From AP-15 sp035538335 (GTDB lineage: Bacteria > Pseudomonadota > Alphaproteobacteria > ATCC43930 > CGMCC-115725), in the NCBI GenBank assembly GCA_035538335.1, contig DATLKN010000050.1:186001-250000 (forward strand): DNA of 64,000 nt, given 5' to 3'. Shown here piece by piece: positions 16,607-24,528 of this stretch. The notes below the pieces were generated by a model. The model searched no databases and was not told where the DNA came from. It saw only the letters and a program-made list of their open reading frames with translations. Positions within the stretch are counted from its first letter, which is position 1; every line of letters begins with the position of its first letter. Both the position numbers and the translations under genes were made by a program.

Positions 16607-16913
16607 AATATCTACTCCTGCTAGCTGACAGGACTTCAACGGATCTCGTGCCGAGACGGCCCGGATCTCCGATAACAACGTCGGAGTGGCCTGGTATAAT
16701 CCAATATTTTCGTGATGTTATTCTCTGTTACAGTAGCGTTATAACAATCATATGATCTGCATAATAGGCATTATGCTTCTGGTGTAGTTTATTTGTTTAT
16801 GAGATTTCTAAATTTGTTCGTCAGCTTTTGATTGAAACCTGCCGCGTTGCACGGGACGTCGTCCATCTTCGCCGCGTTCGCTGGGAAGGTGCAATTGACG
16901 ATGGAGGAACCTG
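16607..16913. promoter_or_regulatory. AT-rich divergent intergenic region with operator-like palindromes
   Basis: This 307-base stretch separates the divergent repeat-protein genes and holds no gene. Its middle, about 16690-16830, is far richer in A and T than the surrounding sequence. It contains a perfect TATAAT at 16695-16700, a perfect interrupted palindrome GCATAAT-AGGC-ATTATGC at 16759-16776, the palindrome TCATATGA at 16748-16755, a GTTAT/ATAAC pair around 16717-16745, and CTCCGA/TCGGAG at 16667-16686. These look like promoter and operator sites for the two flanking genes, but no specific regulator can be named. Confidence 0.5.
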
Positions 16914-17429
16914 ATGGCGAAGAAGCGATGGGGACCCGCGGTTCTCGGCGGCGCCCTTTTTGCCGGCGTCGCGGCGGCCGCGTTGGCGCAAGGCAACCCG
17001 AATGTTGGCGCCGGCGGCAGCTCGGCCTCGACGCTCGGCACCGGCGGCGCCAGCACCGGGGCGGGCGGCACCAGCGGCACGGTCGGTTCCGGCGGCTCGG
17101 CGGCAACCGGCGGCACCTCCGCCTCCTCGCTCGGGACCGCCGGGACTTCGACCGACAACGGCGAGACCGGCAGCAGCATGGGAACGGGCGGCAGCGCTGC
17201 GGGCGGCCGGGCGATGAGCCACAGCTTCGTCCACGGCACCGCCAACCACCTGAACGGCCAGTCGATGGACCAGGCGCACGAGCAGGGCGGCGTCTGGAGC
17301 AAATCGCACACGCATACGACGGGTGGGCCGCACGGCCTTTCCAGCCGGACCAAATCGATGGCGCACGAGCCGGGTGGGCCGCCGGTGCAGTCGACGACCG
17401 ATACCTCGGTGCCGCTCAGCGGCCGGTAG
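16914..17429 (+). CDS. Secreted Gly/Ser/Thr-rich repeat protein, paralogue
   Basis: This encodes 171 residues; GGAGGAACCTG precedes the ATG. A Sec signal peptide ends near residue 25 (AAALAQ). Five degenerate units built on STLGTGGSAAG follow to about residue 98, matching the repeat of the divergent gene at 16100-16606. The C-terminal half is different: rich in His, Ser and Gly (MSHSFVHG, NHLNGQSMDQAHEQGG, KSHTHTTGGPHG), so metal or proton binding is possible. No Cys is present. The function is unknown. The two genes share a divergent promoter region and look like a duplicated pair. Confidence 0.72.
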   Translation: MAKKRWGPAVLGGALFAGVAAAALAQGNPNVGAGGSSASTLGTGGASTGAGGTSGTVGSGGSAATGGTSASSLGTAGTSTDNGETGSSMGTGGSAAGGRAMSHSFVHGTANHLNGQSMDQAHEQGGVWSKSHTHTTGGPHGLSSRTKSMAHEPGGPPVQSTTDTSVPLSGR

Positions 17430-17440
17430 GGCAAAACGGA

Positions 17441-17475
17441 AACGAGCCGCAGGCAACCCTGCGGCTCGTTCTTTT
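17441..17475. terminator. Bidirectional rho-independent terminator
   Basis: A 13-bp perfect stem (17441-17453 with 17458-17470, loop CAAC) is followed by CTTTT on the plus strand and by TCCGTTTTG on the minus strand. It lies between the ends of the convergent genes 16914-17429 and 17494-17904 and can serve both. Confidence 0.85.
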
Positions 17476-17493
17476 ATGGGGCCCTCCGCTTGC

Positions 17494-17904
17494 TTATTTG
17501 CTCGGCTGGACGATGACGCAGTTTTTGCCTGAGATTGTCGTGCCGCCACTCGAGCCGCTGCCGGAGGTGGTGGAGCTGCCGGAGCCGACCGTCACCGACG
17601 AGATGTTCGGCACCGTCGTTGTCGAGCTGGAAAGGCCCGCGGGGCCGGTCGTCACCGTGCTCGTATTCGAGCCGGCCGCCGCCGCGCCGCCGTTTGCCGA
17701 CCCCTTGACGATTTTGCATGGCTGGCCGTTGACGACGATCGTCGTCGTGCCGTTCGAGTCGGTGCCGACGCTGACGCTCGATCCGTTGCCGCCGGAGGAG
17801 GAGGTCGCCGCGGTGCTGCTGTAGGCCGCCGCCGGGCCGGCCGACAGCGCCAGCGCGCCGACGCCGGCCAGCAGGAAGCCAAGAAGTCGCGATCTATCGG
17901 GCAT
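17494..17904 (-). CDS. Secreted Ser/Gly/Thr-rich protein, hypothetical
   Basis: This encodes 136 residues; AGGAGGAGAGC precedes the ATG. A signal peptide ends near residue 27 (AGPAAAYS). The mature protein is Ser, Gly and Thr-rich low-complexity sequence with two similar short hydrophobic islands, TIVVNGQPCKIVKG and TISGKNCVIVQPSK, each with one Cys, so an intramolecular disulfide is possible. It differs from the two neighbouring GTGGS-repeat proteins in lacking the LGTGGS unit, yet it shares the composition, the export signal and the location. No known family is recognised. Confidence 0.68.
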   Translation of the reverse strand: MPDRSRLLGFLLAGVGALALSAGPAAAYSSTAATSSSGGNGSSVSVGTDSNGTTTIVVNGQPCKIVKGSANGGAAAAGSNTSTVTTGPAGLSSSTTTVPNISSVTVGSGSSTTSGSGSSGGTTISGKNCVIVQPSK

Positions 17905-18005
17905 GCTCTCCTCCTGTTCTCGGGAACTTGCTTGGGAGAACGGCAGGCCGCAGAACGCCGATCCTTTTTCGACCGCTACGGCAACGCAGCTTCGGAATTG
18001 CGCGT

Positions 18006-19157
18006 TCAGGCGATGATCTTTGCCGCCCGCAACTCCGCGAGCGCGGCGCCGTCATAGCCGAGCAGCGTCGAGAGAACTTCGTCGGTGTGCTGCCCCGGCG
18101 TCGGCACCGGGCCGACGCGGCCGGGGGTCTTCGACATCTTGATCGTGGCGCCCGGCAGGTACATCTCGCCCGCCACCGGATCCGGCATCCGGACGAGCAT
18201 CTCGCGCTCCCACAGATGCGGGTCCTGCGCCACCTCGGGGATCGACTTGACCGGCGCCACCGGGATGTCGGCGGCGACGAGCGCCTCGCAGATCTCGGCG
18301 ACGGTATGCGCCGCGCACCACGCCTCGACGGCCTGCCCGCGCGCATCGTCGCGCCGGGCACCGCCGCCGAACCCCTCGGCGCTCGCGCTCTCCTCACCGG
18401 TCGCGATGCGCAACAGCTTCGTTCCCATCTCGCGCCCGGCCGCCGAGATCACGACATAGCCGTCCTTTGCCCGGTAGGGCGGCCGGCCGGCTTCGCCGCC
18501 TTCCTCGCCGGTAGCAAGATAATACGAGGTCGGGATCTCGACCATCGTCAGCGCCGAATCGAAGAGGCACACATCGACCACCTGGCCTTCGCCGGTGCGG
18601 TCGCGGTGATGCAATGCCGCGAGCGTGCCGATCGTCGCGTGCAGGGCCGTGTAGCGATCGACGATCGAGGAGGCGGTGCCGAGCGGCTGGCCGACCGGCT
18701 GCCCGGTCAGCGCCATCAGCCCGCTCATCGCCTGCCCCAAGGGATCGAAGGCCGGGCGGTCGCGATAAGGCCCGTACTGGCCGAACCCCGAGACCGAGAC
18801 GAGGACGATGTCGTCCTTGAGCTGGCGCAGATCCTCGTAGCCGAAGCCCATCTTCTCCATGACGCCGGGGCGGAAGTTCTGCAAGACGATATCGGCCGTC
18901 TTGACGAGGGCGGCGAAGACCTCGCGCCCGCGCGGCTGCCGCAGATCGAGGCAGAGGCTCTTCTTGCCGCGGTTGTAGACGGCGAAATAGACGCTCTGGC
19001 CGCGCACCATCGGCGGCGAGCTGCGCGTCTCCTCGCCGCCCGGCTTTTCGATCTTGATGACCTCGGCTCCGAGATCGCACAGGATCATGCCGCCGCGCGG
19101 CCCCGCCTGGAACCGCGCCAACTCCAGCACGCGCACGCCGTCGAGGCTGCCGGCCAT
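18006..19157 (-). CDS. CaiB/BaiF family III CoA-transferase
   Basis: This encodes 383 residues, a standard family III length. The N terminus carries LDGVRVLELARFQAGPRGG and GAEVIKIEKPGGEETR, then NRGKKSLCLDLR and LVSVSGFGQYGPY. The candidate catalytic Asp is Asp167 in SSIVDRYTALHA. Members transfer CoA between carboxylic acids such as carnitine, formate/oxalate or aromatic acids; the acid here is unknown. It lies in a run of fatty acid or aromatic acid activation genes, with a cupin gene 22 bases upstream of its start in gene order. Confidence 0.88.
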   Translation of the reverse strand: MAGSLDGVRVLELARFQAGPRGGMILCDLGAEVIKIEKPGGEETRSSPPMVRGQSVYFAVYNRGKKSLCLDLRQPRGREVFAALVKTADIVLQNFRPGVMEKMGFGYEDLRQLKDDIVLVSVSGFGQYGPYRDRPAFDPLGQAMSGLMALTGQPVGQPLGTASSIVDRYTALHATIGTLAALHHRDRTGEGQVVDVCLFDSALTMVEIPTSYYLATGEEGGEAGRPPYRAKDGYVVISAAGREMGTKLLRIATGEESASAEGFGGGARRDDARGQAVEAWCAAHTVAEICEALVAADIPVAPVKSIPEVAQDPHLWEREMLVRMPDPVAGEMYLPGATIKMSKTPGRVGPVPTPGQHTDEVLSTLLGYDGAALAELRAAKIIA

Positions 19158-19179
19158 CGCGTTCCCTCTCGGCGCTCGC

Positions 19180-19647
19180 CTATTTGGTTTTTGCCGGGCC
19201 GGCGGCGGCGTTCACATACGTAAGTCCGAACGGCCCCACGGCATTGTTCTGGATCACGGTCGGCGTCGTGAACCAGGCGTAATGCGCCGTACCGGCTGGG
19301 TTGTGGATGAACCCGCCTGCTCGGATGGCAATCCCCTTTTTCGGGTTGAATTTGTCGCCGAAGCCGATGTGGAGAACCCCCGACAGCACCGTGATGTTCT
19401 CGTCGGCCGGATGTGTGTGCGGCATGACCTTCGCCCCGGCGGGGAATTTTGTGCGGCTGACGAACGGTCCCAATTTGGTCGGGTCGCCGTACAGCGCCGC
19501 GACCATCGTTCCCTTCGGCAGGGCCGGCGGGGCGGGCCTCCATTTGACGGCCGCCGGCGAGGCGACCACCGTCGCCTCTTGGGCGTGCGCGGCGAGCGGC
19601 AGCAGTGCCGCGAAGGTGACGGCGGCGATAAGGCGCGCTCGGATCAT
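19180..19647 (-). CDS. Secreted cupin domain protein
   Basis: This encodes 155 residues from the ATG at 19647, preceded by GAGGGACC. A signal peptide (MIRARLIAAVTFAALLPLAAHA) directs it to the periplasm. The cupin core holds the metal site PHTHPADENITVLSGVLHIG near the middle and a second motif GGFIHNPAGTAHYAW. Small secreted cupins of this form often have DUF4437 or ChrR-like annotations. Whether it is an enzyme or a sensor cannot be told. It may be cotranscribed with the CoA-transferase gene downstream. Confidence 0.8.
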   Translation of the reverse strand: MIRARLIAAVTFAALLPLAAHAQEATVVASPAAVKWRPAPPALPKGTMVAALYGDPTKLGPFVSRTKFPAGAKVMPHTHPADENITVLSGVLHIGFGDKFNPKKGIAIRAGGFIHNPAGTAHYAWFTTPTVIQNNAVGPFGLTYVNAAAGPAKTK

Positions 19648-19785
19648 TTGTTGGTCCCTCAAGGTTGAACGCTCTACGACCAACGACCTTACAGGGGAAG
19701 TCGCAGCCCCGAAAGGCCCTCCCGGCGCCGCTCGGATGCGGCTAGCATGCGCCGCGGGCAGAGGTTCCGGCAGCAGGAGGCGGTC

Positions 19786-20547
19786 ATGGAGTACGAATTC
19801 ATCCTCGCCGAGCGGCGCGGCAACGTCGCGCTCGTGACGCTCAACCGCCCGGACAAGCTGAACGCGCTGAGCTTTGCGTTGGTCCGCGAACTCGACGACG
19901 CGCTGACGCGCTATGAAGAGGACGACGAGGTCAAGGCGATCGTTCTGACCGGCGCCGGCGAGCGCGCCTTCTCGGCCGGCGCCGACATTCACGAGATGGC
20001 CGGGCTCTCGGCCGAGGAACTGGCCGAGCGCAGCGCCTTCCGCGGCCGCGCCACCTGGCATATCGCGACGCTCGCAAAGCCGCTGATCGGCGCCATCAAT
20101 GGCCTTGCCTATGGCGGCGCGGCGCTCCTCTCCTCGACCCTCGATTTGCGCGTCGGCTGCGATAAGACGCAGTTCCGCTTTCTCGCGGCGAGCTACGGGC
20201 GGGTCAATTCGACCTGGTCGCTGGGGACCATCGTCGGCCTGCCGAAGGCAAAGGAGCTGCTCTACACGGGGCGCGCCGTCGCGGCCGAGGAAGCGCTTTC
20301 GATCGGCCTTCTCAATCAGGTCGTGCCCGCCGCCCGCCTCGTCGAGGCGGCGATCGAACTGGGCGAGATGATCGCCAAGAACGACGCGCGCATGGTGCAG
20401 GGGATCAAGCGCCTGCTGCACGAAGAGATCGGCATGGGCTGGCGCGAACGCTACGACCTCGAGGAGGAAGCGCGCGGGACGTGGCTTCTGGCCGGCCATC
20501 CGCGCGAGGGGTTCAAGGAGTTCCTCGGCCGGAAGGCAAGGGGCTAA
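19786..20547 (+). CDS. Enoyl-CoA hydratase/isomerase family protein
   Basis: This encodes 253 residues; the ATG at 19786 has CAGGAGG upstream. Crotonase signatures include VTLNRPDKLNALS, GERAFSAGADIHEM, and the oxyanion-hole region PLIGAINGLAYGGAALLSS. The first of the two catalytic Glu of classical hydratases falls at about Ser144 or Asn153 in AASYGRVNSTWS, so hydratase activity is uncertain and it may be an isomerase or hydrolase-like crotonase. It acts on acyl-CoA thioesters in the cytosol. Confidence 0.85.
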   Translation: MEYEFILAERRGNVALVTLNRPDKLNALSFALVRELDDALTRYEEDDEVKAIVLTGAGERAFSAGADIHEMAGLSAEELAERSAFRGRATWHIATLAKPLIGAINGLAYGGAALLSSTLDLRVGCDKTQFRFLAASYGRVNSTWSLGTIVGLPKAKELLYTGRAVAAEEALSIGLLNQVVPAARLVEAAIELGEMIAKNDARMVQGIKRLLHEEIGMGWRERYDLEEEARGTWLLAGHPREGFKEFLGRKARG

Positions 20548-20567
20548 CGCCTCACGCCGCCCCCACT

Positions 20568-20698
20568 CTAACCCTCCCCCGCAGGCGGGGGAGGGAATGG
20601 GAGGGGGTCACCCTAACCCTCCCCCGCAGGCGGGGGAGGGAGTGGGAGGGGGTCACCCTAACCCTCCCCTGCCTGCGGGGAGGGAATTGGGGGGTCAC
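20568..20698. repeat. Tandem 45-bp palindromic repeat, nearly three copies
   Basis: Copies start at 20568, 20613 and 20658, the last truncated to 41 bases. Each begins CTAACCCTCCCC and contains an inverted core (CCCTCCCCCGC / GCGGGGGAGGG) followed by a G-rich tail ending in GTCACC. Copies 1 and 2 differ at about one base. The array lies between convergent enoyl-CoA hydratase genes and could form stable hairpins. The last copy includes the stop codon of the downstream minus-strand gene. Confidence 0.9.
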
Positions 20699-21504
20699 AA
20701 TTCGCAATCGGGCGGGAATTTGGCGGCGCGCTTTTCGCGCAGGGCGGCGACGCCCTCGACGACCTCGTCGCCGCCCATGCCGATGAATTCGAGCGCCAGC
20801 GAGGCGTCGAAGCTGGGGCCGGCCATGCGCAGCCAGTTGTTGAGCGCGTATTTGGTCCAGCGGATCGCGGTCTGCGCCCCTTCGGCGAGGCGCACCGCCA
20901 CATCGAGCGCCTTCTGCTGCAATTCCTCGTCGGGGACGCACAGCGAGACGAGGCCGATGCGCTCCGCCTCCTCGCCGTTGAGCGGCTCGCAGGTGAGCAG
21001 ATGGTATTTCGCCTTCGCCATGCCGCAGAGCAGCGGCCACACGATCGCGGCGTGATCGCCGGCGGCGACGCCGAGCCGGGTGTGTCCGTCGATGATCCGC
21101 GCCGATTTGCCGGCGATCGAGACGTCCGCCAGCATGCCGAGCACGAGCCCGGCGCCGACTGCCGGGCCGTTGATCGCGGCGACGATGGGCTTCATGCAAT
21201 TGATCATGTTGTAGACGATGGCGCGCGCCTCGCGCCATTCGCGCACCCGCATCGAGAAATCGCCGTGCATCTCTTCGATCATCTCGAGGTCGCCGCCGGC
21301 CGAGAACGCCTTGCCGGCGCCGGTCACGACGACAGCGTTGACGCTGCCGTCGTCGTCGATGTCGCGCCAGATCCTGCCCATCTCGTCGTGCATCACGGCG
21401 TCGGCGGCATTGTAGCGCTCCGGCCGGTTCAACGTGATCCGCAGCACCTTCGGGTGCGGCCGGTCGAACAGCATCCGGGTGTAGCGAGCGTAGCGGTCGT
21501 CCAT
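20695..21504 (-). CDS. Enoyl-CoA hydratase/isomerase family protein
   Basis: This encodes 269 residues; AAAGGATC lies upstream of the ATG at 21504. Crotonase motifs are ITLNRPERYNAADAV, GKAFSAGGDLEMIEEM and PIVAAINGPAVGAGLVLG, the last forming the oxyanion hole. The usual second Glu region reads TRLGVAAGDHAA, so the catalytic pair is not canonical and the precise reaction is open. The gene ends inside the tandem repeat at 20568-20698. It is followed upstream in the same direction by a phosphoesterase and a MaoC gene. Confidence 0.85.
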   Translation of the reverse strand: MDDRYARYTRMLFDRPHPKVLRITLNRPERYNAADAVMHDEMGRIWRDIDDDGSVNAVVVTGAGKAFSAGGDLEMIEEMHGDFSMRVREWREARAIVYNMINCMKPIVAAINGPAVGAGLVLGMLADVSIAGKSARIIDGHTRLGVAAGDHAAIVWPLLCGMAKAKYHLLTCEPLNGEEAERIGLVSLCVPDEELQQKALDVAVRLAEGAQTAIRWTKYALNNWLRMAGPSFDASLALEFIGMGGDEVVEGVAALREKRAAKFPPDCEL

Positions 21505-21536
21505 CGGAAGATCCTTTCGCAAAGGGGGCCGGGCGA

Positions 21537-22118
21537 TCACAGGATATCGGGGTAGTCGATGATCCTCACCTCTTCGCTCGCGGTGTCGAGGACGGCGCAG
21601 GAGAGCTGCCGCCCGTTGCCAGGGTCGCGTGCGTCGCCGGCCGAGCCGGGGTTGATGACGAGCACGCGGCCGACGCGGCGGACGAGTTGGCAATGCGTGT
21701 GGCCGTAGAGCACGAAATCGGCCTCCGCCTCGGCGAAGCGCTCGATGAGGGGGCTCTGCGGGTGGACATAGGTGCCGCGCGGCTGCCACGGCGTCGAGTG
21801 CACCATCAAGAGCCGCTTGCTGCCGAACTCGAAGCGGCGCTCCAGCGGCTGGCCGGCGAGCCAATCGAGCAGGCTGCCGTCGATCCCGTCGCGCGTCCGC
21901 GCCCGCGCGCCCTGAGCTCCGAAAAACCCTTCCTCGTGGTTCCCGAGGATCGTCGGCGCCCGGCGGTGCCGGAGCAGCGCGACGACCTCGTTCGAAAAGC
22001 GATATTCCCAGATCGCGTCGCCGATGCAGAACAGCTCGTCGATGTCGCCCATCAATTCGATCGCGCGCTCCAGCCCTCGATGATTGCAATGAATGTCGGA
22101 GACGATGCCGAGCCTCAC
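21537..22118 (-). CDS. Metallophosphoesterase (YfcE/MJ0936-like)
   Basis: This encodes 193 residues from a GTG start at 22118 that overlaps the upstream MaoC stop codon (GTGA). Calcineurin-like metal-binding motifs are in order: SDIHCN with Asp8 and His10, GDAIW, GNHEE, the HST region and GHTHCQ near the C terminus. The family hydrolyses phosphodiesters or monoesters with two metals. The short single-domain form is typical of YfcE-type enzymes of uncertain physiological substrate. Confidence 0.87.
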   Translation of the reverse strand: MRLGIVSDIHCNHRGLERAIELMGDIDELFCIGDAIWEYRFSNEVVALLRHRRAPTILGNHEEGFFGAQGARARTRDGIDGSLLDWLAGQPLERRFEFGSKRLLMVHSTPWQPRGTYVHPQSPLIERFAEAEADFVLYGHTHCQLVRRVGRVLVINPGSAGDARDPGNGRQLSCAVLDTASEEVRIIDYPDIL

Positions 22119-22603
22119 GCCGCGTCTCCCGGCGTGCGGCAGGCGAGCAGGTTGACGGGCCGCATCGTCATCACGGCTTCGCCCTCTTGGTTGATGACCT
22201 CGACAAAGCTTTTGACGACGCCATGCATCGGGTTCGAGCGCGAGCGCCGCGCCTCGACGACCGTCACGCGGATATGCAGGCGGTCGCCGGGCCGCACCGG
22301 GCGCAGCCAGCGCAATTCGTCGATGCCGGGCGAGGCGAGGCTCGCCCGCTTCGACAGAAAGCTTTCGACGATGAGGCTCATCGTCAATGCCGCGGTGTGC
22401 CAACCGCTGGCGATCAGCCCGGCGAACCGGCCCTCCCGCGCGGCCATCGGATCGGTATGCATCGGCTGCGGGTCGTAACGGCGGGCGAACTCCAGGATTT
22501 CCGCCTCGGTGACCGCGATCTCGCGCGACGTGAAGACGGCGCCCGGCGGGTAATCCTCGAAGCAGCGCTCCTCGGTCGGAATTTCCGCGGCGGCGGTATG
22601 CAT
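22115..22603 (-). CDS. MaoC family dehydratase
   Basis: This encodes 162 residues with a single hotdog domain. The hydratase-2 motif region is FARRYDPQPMHTDPMAA, with the catalytic Asp and His, followed by GLIASGWHTAAL and ELRWLRPVRPGD. Members hydrate trans-2-enoyl-CoA to (R)-3-hydroxyacyl-CoA or related thioesters. It overlaps the phosphoesterase gene (GTGA), forming a small operon with the phosphoesterase and perhaps the enoyl-CoA hydratase. Confidence 0.87.
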   Translation of the reverse strand: MHTAAAEIPTEERCFEDYPPGAVFTSREIAVTEAEILEFARRYDPQPMHTDPMAAREGRFAGLIASGWHTAALTMSLIVESFLSKRASLASPGIDELRWLRPVRPGDRLHIRVTVVEARRSRSNPMHGVVKSFVEVINQEGEAVMTMRPVNLLACRTPGDAA

Positions 22604-22701
22604 TCTCGCTTCGCTCCTCGCTCTCTTGACCCGGCCGTCGCGGGCTGCATTACATCAACGGGCCGGAAAAGTCGCGAAGGCGCGAGCGCGAGAGGGAGGA
22701 A

Positions 22702-24405
22702 ATGAATTACGACTACATCATCGTCGGCGGCGGCTCGGCGGGCTCCGTCATGGCGCATCGCCTCTCGGCGAAGGGCGGCAACCGGGTGCTCTTGTGCGAA
22801 GCGGGGCAGGACACGCCGCACGGGCGCGTGCCGCCCGAGATCCTCGACAGCTATCCCGGCACCGCCTATTTCGATCCGCGCTTTCACTGGACCGAATTGA
22901 AGGTCCACACGGAAGTCGTCTCGCACAACCGGCCGCAGGAAAACCGCCCGCCTTTGCGCAAATACGAGCAGGCGCGGGTGATGGGCGGCGGCTCGTCGAT
23001 CAACGGCCAGCTCGCCAACCGCGGCGCGCCGACCGATTACGACGAATGGCAGGCGAGAGGCGCCACGGGCTGGAACTGGGAGAAGGTGCTGCCTTATTTC
23101 AAGAAGGTCGAGCGCGACATGGATTTCGACGGGCCGTGGCACGGCAAGGACGGCCGCATCCCGGTCCGGCGCATCTTCCCCGACATGTGGAACGGCCACG
23201 CCAAGGCCGTCGCGAAAGCCTTCGAGGCAGCCGGGTTCGAGTTCATCCTCGACCAGAACGGCGAGTTCAAGGATGGCTATTTCCCGATCACGATCTCGAA
23301 CCTCTACGACCGCCGCGTCTCGGCGGCGATCGGCTATCTCGACCCCGGCACGCGGCTGCGCGAAAACCTGACGATCTCGGCCGATACGCAGGTGACGCGG
23401 CTGCTCTTCGAAGGGACCCGCTGCGTCGGCGTCAGGGCGCTCGTCCAGGGCAGGGAGACCGAATTCCGCGGCAGCGAGGTCATCGTCTGCTCGGGCGCCA
23501 TCCATTCGCCGGCGCATCTGCTGCGCGCCGGGATCGGGCCCGCGCCGCAGCTGAAGGATCTCGGCATCGAGGTCTTGGCGCACGTCCCGGGCGTCGGGCA
23601 GCGGCTGATGGATCACCCGTCGATCTCGGTTTCCTCCTTCATCAAAAAAGAGGCGCGGCTCAACGACATGACGCGGCGGCACATCCTGTTGGCGCTGCGC
23701 TATTCCTCCAAGATCGGCGGCGCGCCGAAAGGCGACATGTTCGTCGCGGGGGTCAGCAAATCCGCCTGGCATGCGGTCGGCGAGCAGATCGCCTCGCTGC
23801 TCGCCGCCGTCTACAAGACTTTTTCCGAGACGGGGCAGGTGCGGCTTACTTCGGCCGATCCGCGCGCCGAGCCGGTCGTTGAATTCAACCTCTTGTCCGA
23901 CCGGCGCGACCTCGAACGGCTGATGGACGCGTTCCGTCGCCTCGGCGCGATGCAGATAAGCGCCGCCCTCAAGGAAGCCACCAGCGACCCGTTTCCGGCG
24001 AGCTACAGCGAGCGGGTGCGCAAGATCGGCGTCGTCAACGCCAAGAACAAGCGCATCACCGGCATGATCGCCAAGCTGCTCGATGGCCCGGCGTGGCTGC
24101 GGCAGATGATGATCGACCGCTTCATCGTCGAGGGCTACCGCTTCGACGAATTGATGCGGAACGACGAGGCGCTCGAGGACTTCATCCGCAAGGCCGCGAT
24201 CGGCGTGTGGCACGCCTCCTGTACCTGCCGCATGGGGGCCGAGGACGATCCGATGGCCGTCACCGACAACGCGGGCCGCGTGCGTGGCGTCAGCGCCTTG
24301 CGCGTGGTCGATGCCTCGCTCTTCCCGGTGGTGCCTTGCGCCAACACCAATTTCCCGACCCTGATGACGGCGGAAAAGATCGCCGACACGATGCTGGGGG
24401 GCTAG
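22702..24405 (+). CDS. GMC family FAD-dependent oxidoreductase
   Basis: This encodes 567 residues; GAGGGAGGAA precedes the ATG. The N-terminal dinucleotide fold reads YIIVGGGSAGSVMAHRL, followed by the family signature RVMGGGSSINGQ. The catalytic His is His504 in GVWHASCTCRMG and the partner Asn550 is in CANTNFPT. The family oxidises alcohols, including choline and polyethylene glycol, at a non-covalent or covalent FAD. There is no signal peptide, so it is probably cytosolic. The substrate is unknown. It lies among CoA-ester metabolism genes. Confidence 0.9.
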   Translation: MNYDYIIVGGGSAGSVMAHRLSAKGGNRVLLCEAGQDTPHGRVPPEILDSYPGTAYFDPRFHWTELKVHTEVVSHNRPQENRPPLRKYEQARVMGGGSSINGQLANRGAPTDYDEWQARGATGWNWEKVLPYFKKVERDMDFDGPWHGKDGRIPVRRIFPDMWNGHAKAVAKAFEAAGFEFILDQNGEFKDGYFPITISNLYDRRVSAAIGYLDPGTRLRENLTISADTQVTRLLFEGTRCVGVRALVQGRETEFRGSEVIVCSGAIHSPAHLLRAGIGPAPQLKDLGIEVLAHVPGVGQRLMDHPSISVSSFIKKEARLNDMTRRHILLALRYSSKIGGAPKGDMFVAGVSKSAWHAVGEQIASLLAAVYKTFSETGQVRLTSADPRAEPVVEFNLLSDRRDLERLMDAFRRLGAMQISAALKEATSDPFPASYSERVRKIGVVNAKNKRITGMIAKLLDGPAWLRQMMIDRFIVEGYRFDELMRNDEALEDFIRKAAIGVWHASCTCRMGAEDDPMAVTDNAGRVRGVSALRVVDASLFPVVPCANTNFPTLMTAEKIADTMLGG

Positions 24406-24426
24406 CCTGAAATGTCAGCCGGAAAT

Positions 24427-24511
24427 GTCATTGCGAGGAGCGCAGCGACGACGCAATCTCGCGGTATAGAGACGGGGCGGCGCGGGATTGCTTCGCTTCG
24501 CTCGCAATGAC
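24427..24511. repeat. Dispersed palindromic element (GTCATTGCGAG type)
   Basis: An 85-base imperfect palindrome starts GTCATTGCGAGGAGCG and ends CGCTCGCAATGAC, with a central GC-rich loop. It matches the style of intergenic palindromic repeats common in proteobacterial genomes. It lies between the GMC gene and the LLM flavin enzyme gene and could fold into a long hairpin in RNA of either strand. Confidence 0.8.
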
Positions 24512-24528
24512 AAGGCGCGGAGGAAATT

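Noticed and set aside
20568..20698. Possible CRISPR array
   Set aside because: The repeats are adjacent with no spacers, palindromic over most of their length and only about three copies; no cas genes are near.
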